This document shows, in pieces, positions 26,123 through 33,871 of a DNA stretch of 64,000 bases. Location: positions 248,001-312,000 of the forward strand of contig OZ260072.1 of the NCBI GenBank assembly GCA_965284315.1, read 5' to 3'. The stretch is from PCRC01 sp017848435 (lineage in GTDB: Bacteria > Pseudomonadota > Gammaproteobacteria > Burkholderiales > Burkholderiaceae_C). A model generated the notes under the pieces. The model was not told the DNA's origin and did no database searches. It saw only the letters and a list, made by a program, of their open reading frames with translations. Position 1 is the stretch's first letter, and every line of letters begins with the position of its first letter. The position numbers and the translations under genes are program-made.

Positions 26123-27070
26123 ATGAGCGCACACAAGCTCCAACCGGGGCTGCAACCAGGACGTGTGGTGGCCAGCTATGGCCGCCACTTTCTGGTCGAG
26201 AACGCTGCCGGCGAACGCCTGATCTGCCACCCGCGGGGCAAAAAAAGCCAGGCGGTGGTGGGCGACCAGGTGCTCTGGCAAGCCAGCGAAGACGAAGGCA
26301 CGATCGAACGCCTGGAGCCGCGCCGCAACCTGTTCTACCGGCAGGACGAAATCCGCACCAAGTCGTTTGCGGCCAACCTCGACCAGGTGCTGGTGCTGAT
26401 CGCGGCCGAGCCGGAGTTTTCTGAAAGCCAGCTCTCACGTGCGTTGATCGCGGCCGAAGCAGAACGCATCACCCCACTGATCGCGCTGAACAAAAGTGAC
26501 CTGGGCGAGCCGTTTGACCGTGCCTGGCAGCGGCTGGCCCCTTACCGGCAGATGGGCTACACCGTGTTGCCGCTGGCATTGGAGCCCGCCACGGCCAGTG
26601 GCGTGGCACGCACCGACGTGAACGCCGCGTTGCAGACCGCGCTGGCTGGCAAAACCACGCTGGTGCTGGGCCCTTCGGGCGCTGGCAAGAGCACCCTGAT
26701 CAACCGGCTGGTACCGGGCGCGCAGGTGCTGACCAACGAAATTTCGCAGGCCTTGAATTCGGGCAAACACACCACCACCCGCACCACCTGGTACTGGGTC
26801 GATGCTGCGCGCAGCACGGCGCTGATCGATTCACCGGGGTTTCAGGAGTTCGGGCTGCACCACATCGAGCCGATGCAACTGGCCGGTTGCATGCCCGACT
26901 TCAAGGCGCACGCGGGCAACTGCCGCTTCTACAACTGCACCCACCGCCAGGAACCCGACTGCGCAGTGACCGCCCATGTGGGCAGCGCCGCAGGCGTTGG
27001 CCGCATCAGCGAATCGCGCTACCGGATATACAACGAGTTGTTTGCCGAGCTGTCGCAGACCCGCTACTGA
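26123..27070 (+). CDS. rsgA: Small ribosomal subunit biogenesis GTPase RsgA
   Basis: 315 residues, a circularly permuted GTPase that acts in late 30S maturation. An N-terminal OB fold comes first, then G4 (NKSD, near 122) ahead of G1 (GPSGAGKST, near 183) and G3 (DSPGFQEFGL). A zinc site follows with CRFYNCTHRQEPDC. The permuted motif order is diagnostic. It is the third gene after the M48 protease and phhB. Confidence 0.96.
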   Translation: MSAHKLQPGLQPGRVVASYGRHFLVENAAGERLICHPRGKKSQAVVGDQVLWQASEDEGTIERLEPRRNLFYRQDEIRTKSFAANLDQVLVLIAAEPEFSESQLSRALIAAEAERITPLIALNKSDLGEPFDRAWQRLAPYRQMGYTVLPLALEPATASGVARTDVNAALQTALAGKTTLVLGPSGAGKSTLINRLVPGAQVLTNEISQALNSGKHTTTRTTWYWVDAARSTALIDSPGFQEFGLHHIEPMQLAGCMPDFKAHAGNCRFYNCTHRQEPDCAVTAHVGSAAGVGRISESRYRIYNELFAELSQTRY

Positions 27071-27085
27071 GCCTGCGGAGCAGCG

Positions 27086-28054
27086 TCAACCGATCAAGCG
27101 GGCCAGGGTGAGCAGGGCCAGCAGCACCATCCACATCACCACCGTGCGCCAGACCAGGCCGACCACGCTGCGCAGGTGGCCCGGCTCGGGCTCGCGGCCC
27201 GGTGTGGACTCGGTGTCGCCAGCACCCGGTGCGGTGCCAGTGGCCAGTGCGGTGCGCAAGGCCTCCCCGCCAAGGCGCACATTCACGGCGCCCGAGGTGG
27301 CCGCCAGGATCACGCCATCGTTGTCGTTGGGAAACTGCTGGGCATGGTTGCGCCAGCCATCGATCGCGTCCTCAAAGCTGCCAACCACCGCAAAACCCAC
27401 GGCCGTGATGCGTGCGGGCAACCAGTCGATCACCAGCCAGGCCTTGGCGGCCGCTTCGTGCAGCGCGGCGCTGACCGGCATGTGTTGCGCCAGGCTCTTG
27501 TATTTCCAGTAACGACCGACAAACTCGCTCATGCGGAACAACACCGCACCGGCCGGCCCCAAGCCCAGGACCGCCAGCAGCACGTACCAGGCGATCACGC
27601 CAAACACATGGCGGTGCGCGGCCAGCACCGAGTATTCGATCACGTGCCGCACGATCTCGCGGCGCGGCAGTTCGCTCGCGTCCACCTGCTGCCAGCGCGC
27701 CAGCAAGTTGCGTGCGCCGTCTTCGTTGCCTTCGTCCAGCGCATCGCGGATGTCGGTGAAATAGTGGCTGAACTGGCGAAAGCCCAGGCAGGCGTACAGC
27801 ACCGCCACGCTCCACAGCAGCGCCGCGACATAGCCCAGTGTCCAGACCAGCGCCAGGTGGATGCCAGCAGCCACCACCGTGGGCACGCCCACCGCCAACG
27901 CCCAGGCGACCCAGCCATGGGGCGCATCGCCAGTGTCAATGTTGCGGCTGACCGCCATGCTCCAGCCGCGCAACGTGCTGTGGATCGGGTTGCCCGGGGC
28001 CAGTGGCCTGACCTGCTCAATCAGCAGTGCAAACAGTATTGCCAGAAAACTCAT
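27086..28054 (-). CDS. CobD/CbiB family membrane protein
   Basis: 322 residues with several membrane spans, beginning MSFLAILFALLIEQVRPL. Family features are the LGFRQFSHYFTDIRDALDEG segment and NDNDGVILAATSGAVNVRLGG. CobD/CbiB joins aminopropanol to cobyric acid in cobalamin synthesis, but no other cobalamin gene is present here. It may be a paralogue with another role, or the pathway genes may lie elsewhere. It is convergent with rsgA and 42 bases from the Nudix gene on the same strand. Confidence 0.83.
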   Translation of the reverse strand: MSFLAILFALLIEQVRPLAPGNPIHSTLRGWSMAVSRNIDTGDAPHGWVAWALAVGVPTVVAAGIHLALVWTLGYVAALLWSVAVLYACLGFRQFSHYFTDIRDALDEGNEDGARNLLARWQQVDASELPRREIVRHVIEYSVLAAHRHVFGVIAWYVLLAVLGLGPAGAVLFRMSEFVGRYWKYKSLAQHMPVSAALHEAAAKAWLVIDWLPARITAVGFAVVGSFEDAIDGWRNHAQQFPNDNDGVILAATSGAVNVRLGGEALRTALATGTAPGAGDTESTPGREPEPGHLRSVVGLVWRTVVMWMVLLALLTLARLIG

Positions 28055-28096
28055 GGGGCCGATGATAGCGGGCCGGCGCCGGCCCGCCGACAGAGT

Positions 28097-28798
28097 TCAG
28101 GCACTCAGCAGCCGGTAGAGGTTGCGCAGCATGCCAGCGGTGGCCCCCCAGATGAAGCGCTCCTGCACGCCGTCCTGGTAGGGCATGGAGAACCATTCGC
28201 GCTGGTGGCCACCCCAGTCCACCACGTGGCGGCGGTGGTTGGCCGGGTCCATCAGGAAGGCCAGCGGCACCTCGAAGACATCGGCCACCTCATTCGGGTC
28301 GGGTCGCAAACGGTGCTCGGGCGCCACCAGCGCCACCACTGGCGTGACGATGAAAGCGCTGCCGGTGGTGTAGACCGGCAGCTGGCCTATCACCTGCACT
28401 AGGCGGTGGTCCAGACCGACCTCTTCGTGCGCCTCGCGCAGCGCGGTGGCGGTGGCGTCGGCATCGCCCGGGTCGGCTTTGCCGCCGGGGAAGGCGATTT
28501 GACCAGAGTGGTTGTTCAGATGCGTGGCACGCTCGGTCAACAGCACCGTGGGTTGGTCGCGGTGGGGGCCGCGCAACACCAGCGGCACCAGCACGGCCGC
28601 ATAGGCGGGTGAACGTTCGGTGAAGCTTTTTTCAGACAACACCTCGGGCTGCCAGTCGGGCGGGCTCTGGAAGCGCGCGCGCAAGGCGTCAGGCACCAAC
28701 CGCTCGAACGCCACGGCCGGCCAGTGGGCGTCGGTCCCCAGCACCGGGACCTGGCGCGGGTCAAAGTTCGGCGGCCTGGAAAGTGGTGGCGTGGTCAT
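28097..28798 (-). CDS. Nudix hydrolase, probable CoA pyrophosphatase (NudL type)
   Basis: 233 residues. The Nudix box lies at FPGGKADPGDADATATALR followed by EAHEEVGL, with the REUXEEXGU core intact and Asp in place of the first box Glu, as is usual in the CoA-pyrophosphatase subgroup. LLTERATHLNNHSGQIAFPGG is the typical UPF0035/NudL lead-in. It would hydrolyse CoA to phosphopantetheine and ADP. The start at 28798 (MTTPPLSRPP) was chosen because sequence upstream of it contains the rplS terminator. Confidence 0.9.
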   Translation of the reverse strand: MTTPPLSRPPNFDPRQVPVLGTDAHWPAVAFERLVPDALRARFQSPPDWQPEVLSEKSFTERSPAYAAVLVPLVLRGPHRDQPTVLLTERATHLNNHSGQIAFPGGKADPGDADATATALREAHEEVGLDHRLVQVIGQLPVYTTGSAFIVTPVVALVAPEHRLRPDPNEVADVFEVPLAFLMDPANHRRHVVDWGGHQREWFSMPYQDGVQERFIWGATAGMLRNLYRLLSA

Positions 28799-28826
28799 GG
28801 GGAGCCGTTGAGCGGCCAGAATGGGC

Positions 28827-28864
28827 AAAAAAAAGCCGCCACAACTGCGTTGTAGCGGCTTTTG
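28827..28864 (-). terminator. Terminator after rplS
   Basis: AAAAGCCGC, then a paired ACAA/TTGT, and GCGGCTTTT form a long A-U-flanked hairpin with T-run on the minus strand (eight T). It lies 17 bases after the rplS stop and would end the rpsP-rimM-trmD-rplS unit. The plus-strand side also has a T-run of five, so it could work both ways. Confidence 0.88.
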
Positions 28865-28880
28865 CCAGGGCTGCGGCAGA

Positions 28881-29267
28881 TCAGGCTGCGGCCACCGGTG
28901 CCTTGGGCGCGCGAGCGGTGAGCTTTTCCTTGATGCGTGCCGACTTGCCGCTGCGGTCACGCAGGTAGTACAGCTTGGCGCGACGGACGTCACCGCGGCG
29001 CTTGACTTCAATGCTGGCGATCAGCGGGCTGTAGGTCTGGAAGGTGCGCTCGACGCCTTCGCCATTGGAGATCTTGCGGACAATGAAGCCGCTGTTCAAA
29101 CCGCGGTTGCGCTTGGCAATCACGACGCCTTCGTAGGCCTGGACGCGCTTGCGCGTGCCTTCGACCACACTGACGTTCACAATGACGGTATCGCCAGGGG
29201 CGAAGTCGGGAATCTTTTTGCCCAGCTTGGCAATTTCTTCTTGCTCAAGAGTTTCGATCAGGTTCAT
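28881..29267 (-). CDS. rplS: 50S ribosomal protein L19
   Basis: 128 residues. The start at 29267 (MNLIETLEQEEIAKLGKK) is the standard L19 start, with GAGGAAACC just upstream. Conserved core: FAPGDTVIVNVSVVEG, RVQAYEGVVIAKRNRG and RVFPTYSP-like VERTFQTYSPLI, with KVKRRGDVRRAKLYYLRDR-type end. An Ala/Pro-rich tail (KAPVAAA) extends it slightly. It is last in rpsP-rimM-trmD-rplS and appears to have its own promoter (29358-29374). Confidence 0.97.
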   Translation of the reverse strand: MNLIETLEQEEIAKLGKKIPDFAPGDTVIVNVSVVEGTRKRVQAYEGVVIAKRNRGLNSGFIVRKISNGEGVERTFQTYSPLIASIEVKRRGDVRRAKLYYLRDRSGKSARIKEKLTARAPKAPVAAA

Positions 29268-29357
29268 GGTTTCCTCGTGCGATCTTGTCCGCGCTACACA
29301 AAAGGCCAGTCTGCGGTATGACAAGTCACAGCAGTCCGGCGGCCGGCCAGAGGATCG

Positions 29358-29374
29358 AAAAGCCCATGATTATA
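29358..29374 (-). promoter_or_regulatory. rplS promoter, extended -10 with GGCTTTT initiator
   Basis: Minus strand TGTTATAATC, then ATG, GGGCTTTTC. TGT-TATAAT is an extended -10 element. The same TATAATC-N3-GGCTTT pattern precedes rpsP and rpmE2. The -10 overlaps the stop codon of trmD, so rplS can be transcribed apart from the genes before it. The leader would be about 95 bases. Confidence 0.7.
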
Positions 29375-30161
29375 ACAAGCTGTTGTCGACTTTGATGCCG
29401 GTTTGTGCCAGACCGGCCAAAAATGACTCTTCCTGGGCGCTGAGGCGACCGGCCGCGCGGGCCGCCGCAATCAGGTCGGGGCGGTGCGTGGCGGTCAGGC
29501 TGAGCCGTTGCTGGCGCCGCCAGTTTTCGATCTGTGCATGGTGGCCCGACATCAGCACGTCGGGCACACGCACGTCGTCGCCGGGCGGGCCCCAGCTGTC
29601 GGGCCGGGTGTAGTGCGGGCAATCGAGCAAGCCGTCGAGCGCAGGGTTGAAGCTGTCCAGCTGGTGGCTGTCCTGGTCGTTGAGCACACCGGGCTGCAGC
29701 CGCGCCACAGCGTCCAGCAAGGCCATCGCGGCGATTTCACCGCCGGAGAGCACGAAATCGCCCAGACTGACCTGCACATCGATGTACCGATCAATGAAGC
29801 GCTGGTCGATGCCTTCGTAGCGCCCACAGACCAGCACCGCACCCGCACTGGCGGACCACGCCACCACGCCAGCGTGGTCGAGCCGGCGACCGATCGGGGA
29901 GAACAGCACCGCCGGGGCGGCGTCGGCACGCTCGGCGCGCACCGTGCGCAGGCACCGCGCCAGAGGCTCGGCCATCATCACCATGCCGGGCCCACCACCA
30001 AAAGGCCGGTCGTCCACACGACGGTAGTTGCCGTCGGCAAAATCGCGCAGGTTCCACAGCCGCACATCCACCTGGCCCGTGCTGTAGGCGCGCCGCGTCA
30101 CGCCACTCGTCAGGAAGGGCGCGAACAGTTCGGGAAACAGCGTGATGACATCAAAGCGCAT
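29370..30161 (-). CDS. trmD: tRNA (guanine-N1)-methyltransferase
   Basis: 263 residues, SPOUT methyltransferase that makes m1G37 in tRNAs reading CNN codons. Start MRFDVITLFPELFAPF is standard. Signatures are PFGGGPGMVMMAEPL, VCGRYEGIDQRFI and SLGDFVLSGGEIAAM (knot region with SAM-binding loops). It lies 40 bases after rimM and before rplS, the usual order. Confidence 0.97.
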   Translation of the reverse strand: MRFDVITLFPELFAPFLTSGVTRRAYSTGQVDVRLWNLRDFADGNYRRVDDRPFGGGPGMVMMAEPLARCLRTVRAERADAAPAVLFSPIGRRLDHAGVVAWSASAGAVLVCGRYEGIDQRFIDRYIDVQVSLGDFVLSGGEIAAMALLDAVARLQPGVLNDQDSHQLDSFNPALDGLLDCPHYTRPDSWGPPGDDVRVPDVLMSGHHAQIENWRRQQRLSLTATHRPDLIAAARAAGRLSAQEESFLAGLAQTGIKVDNSLL

Positions 30162-30201
30162 GGCGTGATGCTAATGCGGGGCTGGCAAGGCGCCAAACCG
30201 C

Positions 30202-30774
30202 CTAGTAGTCGGGCTGCCAGTCGACGGTGATGCGCCGGCCCGGCAGGTCCACCGCGTCCACATAGGCAGAGACGAACGGGATCATTCTTTCCACCGTTTT
30301 TCCGTCTTCTTGCGCGGCCAGCACCAGCACGGTTTGCGGTCCGGTGGCCAGCAGGTCTTGTACCTCGCCCAGTGCAACGCCTTCGCGGTTGACAACCGCC
30401 AGGCCGATCAGGTCAACCCAGTAATACTCGTCCAGTGCGGCGGTGGGAAAGCTGGTGCGGGGCAGAAAAATGCGGGCGCCACGCAAGGCATCGGCAGCGG
30501 TGCGGTCGTCCACACCGTGGGCGGAAGCCACGAGGGAACCGGAATGTTCTTTGGATTCGCGAATGCGCAGCAGCAGCGTGCCGGCAAAGGTTTTGGCGCC
30601 ACGTTCGGTGGGCTGCAGGTACCAGCGCTTGGCCGAGTACAAGGCTTCCGGGTCGGCGCTGTGGGCGACGACTTTGAACCAGCCCTTGATGCCCCAGCCG
30701 TCCGCGATGCGGCCGACTTCGACCGCATCGGCCGGCAGTTCTGCGGCGTCAAGACCGGTGAGGGGTGGTGTCAT
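30202..30774 (-). CDS. rimM: 16S rRNA processing protein RimM
   Basis: 190 residues with the RimM N-terminal barrel (VEVGRIADGWGIKGWFKVV) and C-terminal PRC barrel (EYYWVDLIGLAVVNREG, IPFVSAYVDAVDLPGRRITVDWQPDY). The WVDLIG and C-terminal VDW-PDY elements are family hallmarks. It helps mature the 30S head domain with ribosomal protein S19. It lies between rpsP and trmD in the conserved order. Confidence 0.96.
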   Translation of the reverse strand: MTPPLTGLDAAELPADAVEVGRIADGWGIKGWFKVVAHSADPEALYSAKRWYLQPTERGAKTFAGTLLLRIRESKEHSGSLVASAHGVDDRTAADALRGARIFLPRTSFPTAALDEYYWVDLIGLAVVNREGVALGEVQDLLATGPQTVLVLAAQEDGKTVERMIPFVSAYVDAVDLPGRRITVDWQPDY

Positions 30775-30867
30775 GGGAGAGACGGGTCAGCCTTGGAACG
30801 GCCCGCAAGGCCGTGCTGACGCGACACCTGCCACAGCCAGAGCGGCCGGGGCAGGCGAATTACTTGT

Positions 30868-31125
30868 TCAGGCGGCAGCCGGGGCTTTGGCGGCTTGCTG
30901 GATCAGACGCTCCACTGTGGGCGAGGCTTGTGCGCCAACGCTTTTCCAGTAGGTCAGGCGGTCCTGGGCAATGCGGATGCTTTCTTCGCTGCCTTTGGCG
31001 ATCGGGTTGTAGAAACCGATGCGTTCGATGAAGCGGCCATCACGGCGGACGCGCTTGTCGGCCACGACGATGTTGAAGAACGGACGGGCTTTGGCGCCGC
31101 CGCGGGAGAGTCGAATGACGACCAT
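30868..31125 (-). CDS. rpsP: 30S ribosomal protein S16
   Basis: 85 residues starting MVVIRLSRGGAKARPFFNIV, the standard S16 start; a longer frame upstream is not coding. The remainder, with DKRVRRDGRFIERIGFYNP and RLTYWKSVGAQAS, is typical, and an Ala-rich tail (QQAAKAPAAA) closes it. First gene of the rpsP-rimM-trmD-rplS cluster, with a promoter about 108 bases upstream. Confidence 0.97.
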   Translation of the reverse strand: MVVIRLSRGGAKARPFFNIVVADKRVRRDGRFIERIGFYNPIAKGSEESIRIAQDRLTYWKSVGAQASPTVERLIQQAAKAPAAA

Positions 31126-31227
31126 GGTGATTCCTTGGGTGGTGGGGTGCATCTGGTCGGACACATTCCCCGAAAGTTTTGCCAGCGTTGAGACACGCGA
31201 CATGGCCACCCGGCCAGCGACACGCAG

Positions 31228-31244
31228 CAAAGCCTTGGATTATA
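31228..31244 (-). promoter_or_regulatory. rpsP promoter, -10 with GGCTTT initiator
   Basis: Minus strand GGCTATAATC, CAA, GGCTTTGCTGCG. The TATAAT hexamer is perfect; no good -35 is visible at 17 bases. The block is nearly identical to the one before rpmE2 (GCTATAATC, TAA, GGCTTTTCTGCG) and similar to that before rplS. Confidence 0.68.
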
Positions 31245-31312
31245 GCCCGAAGCGCCCATCTTTCTACGGGGCCATGTGGACCGACGCACCAGAATGGCTG
31301 AATAATCGGGCC

Positions 31313-31759
31313 ATGAAAAATAAAACCATGGCGGCGTGGCTGGCTTTCGTCGGCGGCGCATTGGGCCTGCACCGCTTTTACCTGCATGGCTTCACCGACA
31401 AACTGGGCTGGCTGCTGCCGATCCCGGCGGCGCTGGGGCTGTATGGCCTGCGGCGGGTGCAAATGAACGGGCTGGACGACCACCTGAGTTGGGTGCTGAT
31501 CCCCTGCCTGGGCTTCACCGCCGCCGCCTGCGCGCTGCAGGCGATTGTGTTCGGCCTGATGACGCCCGAGAAATGGAATGCGCGCTACAACCCGGCAGCC
31601 GCCGACACCAGCCCTGCCGGCCAGACCAACTGGCTGACGATTGGCGCCATCGTGCTGTCGCTGCTGTTTGGTGCGGTGACGCTGATGTCCAGCGTGGCCT
31701 TCAGCTTCCAGCGCTACTTTGAGTACCAGATCGAAGAAGCGCGGAAGATGTCGCAGTGA
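31313..31759 (+). CDS. TM2 domain-containing membrane protein
   Basis: 148 residues. The N-terminus MAAWLAFVGGALGLHRFYLHG is a TM2-type hairpin with the conserved GxHRFYL element. Further membrane spans lie at about 25-45, 60-85 and 105-130. A soluble C-terminal end follows. The function of bacterial TM2 proteins is unknown. It is divergent from rpsP and convergent with the substrate-binding protein gene; GTGAGC/GCTCAC at the stop codon may form a weak hairpin. Confidence 0.8.
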   Translation: MKNKTMAAWLAFVGGALGLHRFYLHGFTDKLGWLLPIPAALGLYGLRRVQMNGLDDHLSWVLIPCLGFTAAACALQAIVFGLMTPEKWNARYNPAAADTSPAGQTNWLTIGAIVLSLLFGAVTLMSSVAFSFQRYFEYQIEEARKMSQ

Positions 31760-31772
31760 GCGACGGCGGGGC

Positions 31773-32804
31773 TCACACCCCGTAGCGGTCTTTGGCCCGG
31801 CGGGCAAACTCGTTGGTGTAGGTGCGGGCCAGTTCAACCTTGTCGGCTCGCAGCGTGGGGTCGCAGCGCGTCAGCACCCGCAGGGCGGTGTCTGGGCCTT
31901 CCGAAGGGATCAGGCCGTCCAGCGCAATCGCCTCGCGGGCCTTGATGAAAGAAGCGAGGTAGAGTGCGCGGTCGCCGAGAAAATGGCTTTCGGGCACGGT
32001 TTTGAGCAGGTCGGCGTGTCCTGCCGAGCGCAACCAACGCAAGGCCAGCACCACGCCGTTTGCCAGGGACTGGCATACCAGCGGGTTTTTGGCCACGAAC
32101 TCCTGCGGCGCGAGCAAACAGGCTGCGGGCATGGGCCCGCCAAAAACGGCCAGCGAACCCTGCAGCGTGCGGGTGTCGGAGATGATGCGCAATTCGCCCT
32201 GCTGCTCCAGCTGCGTCATCACCGGGTCCATGTTGCTGATCGCGTCAATTTGCCCGGAGCGAACCGAGGCCAGCGCGCCAGCTGAAGTCCCCACACCAAT
32301 GAAGCTGACTTCGTCAGGCGACAGGCCAGCACGCGCCAGCATCATGCTGACCGCCATGTTGGTGGCGGCACCGGGGGCCGACACGCCTATTTTCTTGCCA
32401 CGCAAATCAACCATGCCCTGGTAGTTGGGCAGGTTGCGGGTGGAAACGCCAATGGCGATTTGCGGCGTCCGGCCCTGCAGCACAAACGCCTGCAAAGACT
32501 GGCCCCGCAGCTGCTGAGAAATCGTTTGTTCGTAGGCACCACTGACCACATCGGCGGTGCCGGTGGCCATGGCCTGCAGCGCACGCGACGCGCCCGTGCA
32601 GTCCATGATGTCCACGTCCAGCCCCTCGGCACGGAAGTAACCGCGCTGCTCGGCCACCGTCAGGGGCAGGTGGTAGATGGAGGCCTTGCCCGCTACGGCG
32701 ATGGTGACGCGTGTTCTCTCCGGCCGGGCCTGCAAGGCCAGTGCCGGGAACGCGAGGCTGGCGCTGCCGAGCACGGCGACAGAAAAGCCTCTCCGGTTCA
32801 ACAT
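31773..32804 (-). CDS. ABC transporter substrate-binding protein, SsuA/THI5 (NMT1) type
   Basis: 343 residues. The leader MLNRRGFSVAVLGSASLAFPALAL has twin Arg before a hydrophobic stretch (Tat- or Sec-type export). The mature protein has the family pattern LTVAEQRGYFRAEGLDVDI, GASRALQAMATGTADVV and LRGKKIGVSAPGAATN. Members bind nitrate, taurine, alkanesulphonates, thiamine precursors or similar small molecules. No ATPase or permease gene is next to it, so it is an orphan here and its ligand is open. Confidence 0.87.
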   Translation of the reverse strand: MLNRRGFSVAVLGSASLAFPALALQARPERTRVTIAVAGKASIYHLPLTVAEQRGYFRAEGLDVDIMDCTGASRALQAMATGTADVVSGAYEQTISQQLRGQSLQAFVLQGRTPQIAIGVSTRNLPNYQGMVDLRGKKIGVSAPGAATNMAVSMMLARAGLSPDEVSFIGVGTSAGALASVRSGQIDAISNMDPVMTQLEQQGELRIISDTRTLQGSLAVFGGPMPAACLLAPQEFVAKNPLVCQSLANGVVLALRWLRSAGHADLLKTVPESHFLGDRALYLASFIKAREAIALDGLIPSEGPDTALRVLTRCDPTLRADKVELARTYTNEFARRAKDRYGV

Positions 32805-32915
32805 GCGCCCACTTTCGTCATGGCAAGCAGCTTAGTGGACCCGCCGCGCTGTCGCATCCGGAACATCCCGTGCGGGTTTTCACCGAAGCGGTGTATCAGC
32901 TTGAAACAGCAAGGC

Positions 32916-33506
32916 TCAGCGGCGGTCCACCAGCGCGTGGGCAATGGTGCCGAGGTCAACGTACTCCAGCTCGCTGCCAACCGGCACGCCGCGCGCCAGG
33001 CGGGTGACGCGCAGGCCACGCGCCTTCAGCGCCTCGCTGATGACGTGGGCCGTGGCCTCGCCTTCGGCGGTGAAGTTGGTCGCAAGAATCACCTCTTGCA
33101 CCACGCCGTTGGTGGCGCGGGCCAGCAGTTGGTGCAGGCCGATGTCGCGCGGGCCGAGGCCATCGAGCGGGCTGAGCCGCCCCATCAGCACGAAGTACAG
33201 GCCCTTGTAGGCCAGCGTGCGTTCAATCGCCGACTGGTCGGCGGGGGTCTCGATCACGCACAGCTTGCTCGGGTCGCGGCTGCCATCGAGACAGGTCTGG
33301 CAGATGTCGGCTTCGGTGAAGGTGTGGCACTGGGTGCAGTGCTTCACCTGGTTGACGGCCTGCTGCAGCGCACGGGACAACAGCTGCGCGCCTTCACGGT
33401 CGCGCTGCAGCAGGTGAAACGCCATGCGCGAGGCCGATTTTTCACCCACGCCGGGCAGCTTGCGCAGCGCCTGAATCAGGGTCTGGAGCGCGCTGGAATC
33501 AGCCAA
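32916..33506 (-). CDS. recR: Recombination protein RecR
   Basis: 196 residues. N-terminal helix-hairpin-helix (LRKLPGVGEKSASRMAFHLL), four-Cys zinc finger (CTQCHTFTEADICQTC) and Toprim domain (CVIETPADQSAIERT, GRLSPLDGLGP) are all present. With RecF/RecO it loads RecA on gapped DNA. It follows ybaB by ten bases in the common dnaX-ybaB-recR order. Confidence 0.97.
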   Translation of the reverse strand: MADSSALQTLIQALRKLPGVGEKSASRMAFHLLQRDREGAQLLSRALQQAVNQVKHCTQCHTFTEADICQTCLDGSRDPSKLCVIETPADQSAIERTLAYKGLYFVLMGRLSPLDGLGPRDIGLHQLLARATNGVVQEVILATNFTAEGEATAHVISEALKARGLRVTRLARGVPVGSELEYVDLGTIAHALVDRR

Positions 33507-33516
33507 AGTGGCGTGC

Positions 33517-33849
33517 TCAGAACGGGAACTTCATGCCACCGGGCAGGCCTGGCATGCCGGCGGTGAGCTTGCCCATTTTTTCCTGCTCGGTGTCGCTGGC
33601 CTTGCGCACGGCGGCGTTGAAGGCGGCGGCCACCAGGTCTTCCAGCATGTCTTTGTCGTCGGCCAGCAGGCTGGGGTCGATGGTGATGCGTTTGACGTCG
33701 TGTTTGCAGGTCATGGTGACCTTGACCAGGCCGGCGCCAGACTCGCCGGTGACTTCCAGCAGCGCCAGCTCGTCCTGCGCCTTCTTGATGTTGTCCTGCA
33801 TCGCCTGCGCCTGCTTCATCAGGCCGGAGAGTTGTCCTTTGTTGAACAT
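33517..33849 (-). CDS. YbaB/EbfC family nucleoid-associated protein
   Basis: 110 residues starting MFNKGQLSGLMKQAQAMQDN. The helical N- and C-terminal arms and the central strand segment GLVKVTMTCKHDVKRITIDPSLL match YbaB/EbfC, a dimeric tweezers-like DNA-binding protein. The end is Gly/Pro/Met-rich (GMPGLPGGMKFPF). The start at 33849 has AAGGAAACC upstream. It is between dnaX and recR as in most proteobacteria. Confidence 0.95.
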   Translation of the reverse strand: MFNKGQLSGLMKQAQAMQDNIKKAQDELALLEVTGESGAGLVKVTMTCKHDVKRITIDPSLLADDKDMLEDLVAAAFNAAVRKASDTEQEKMGKLTAGMPGLPGGMKFPF

Positions 33850-33871
33850 GGTGGTTTCCTTTTGTTGAACT

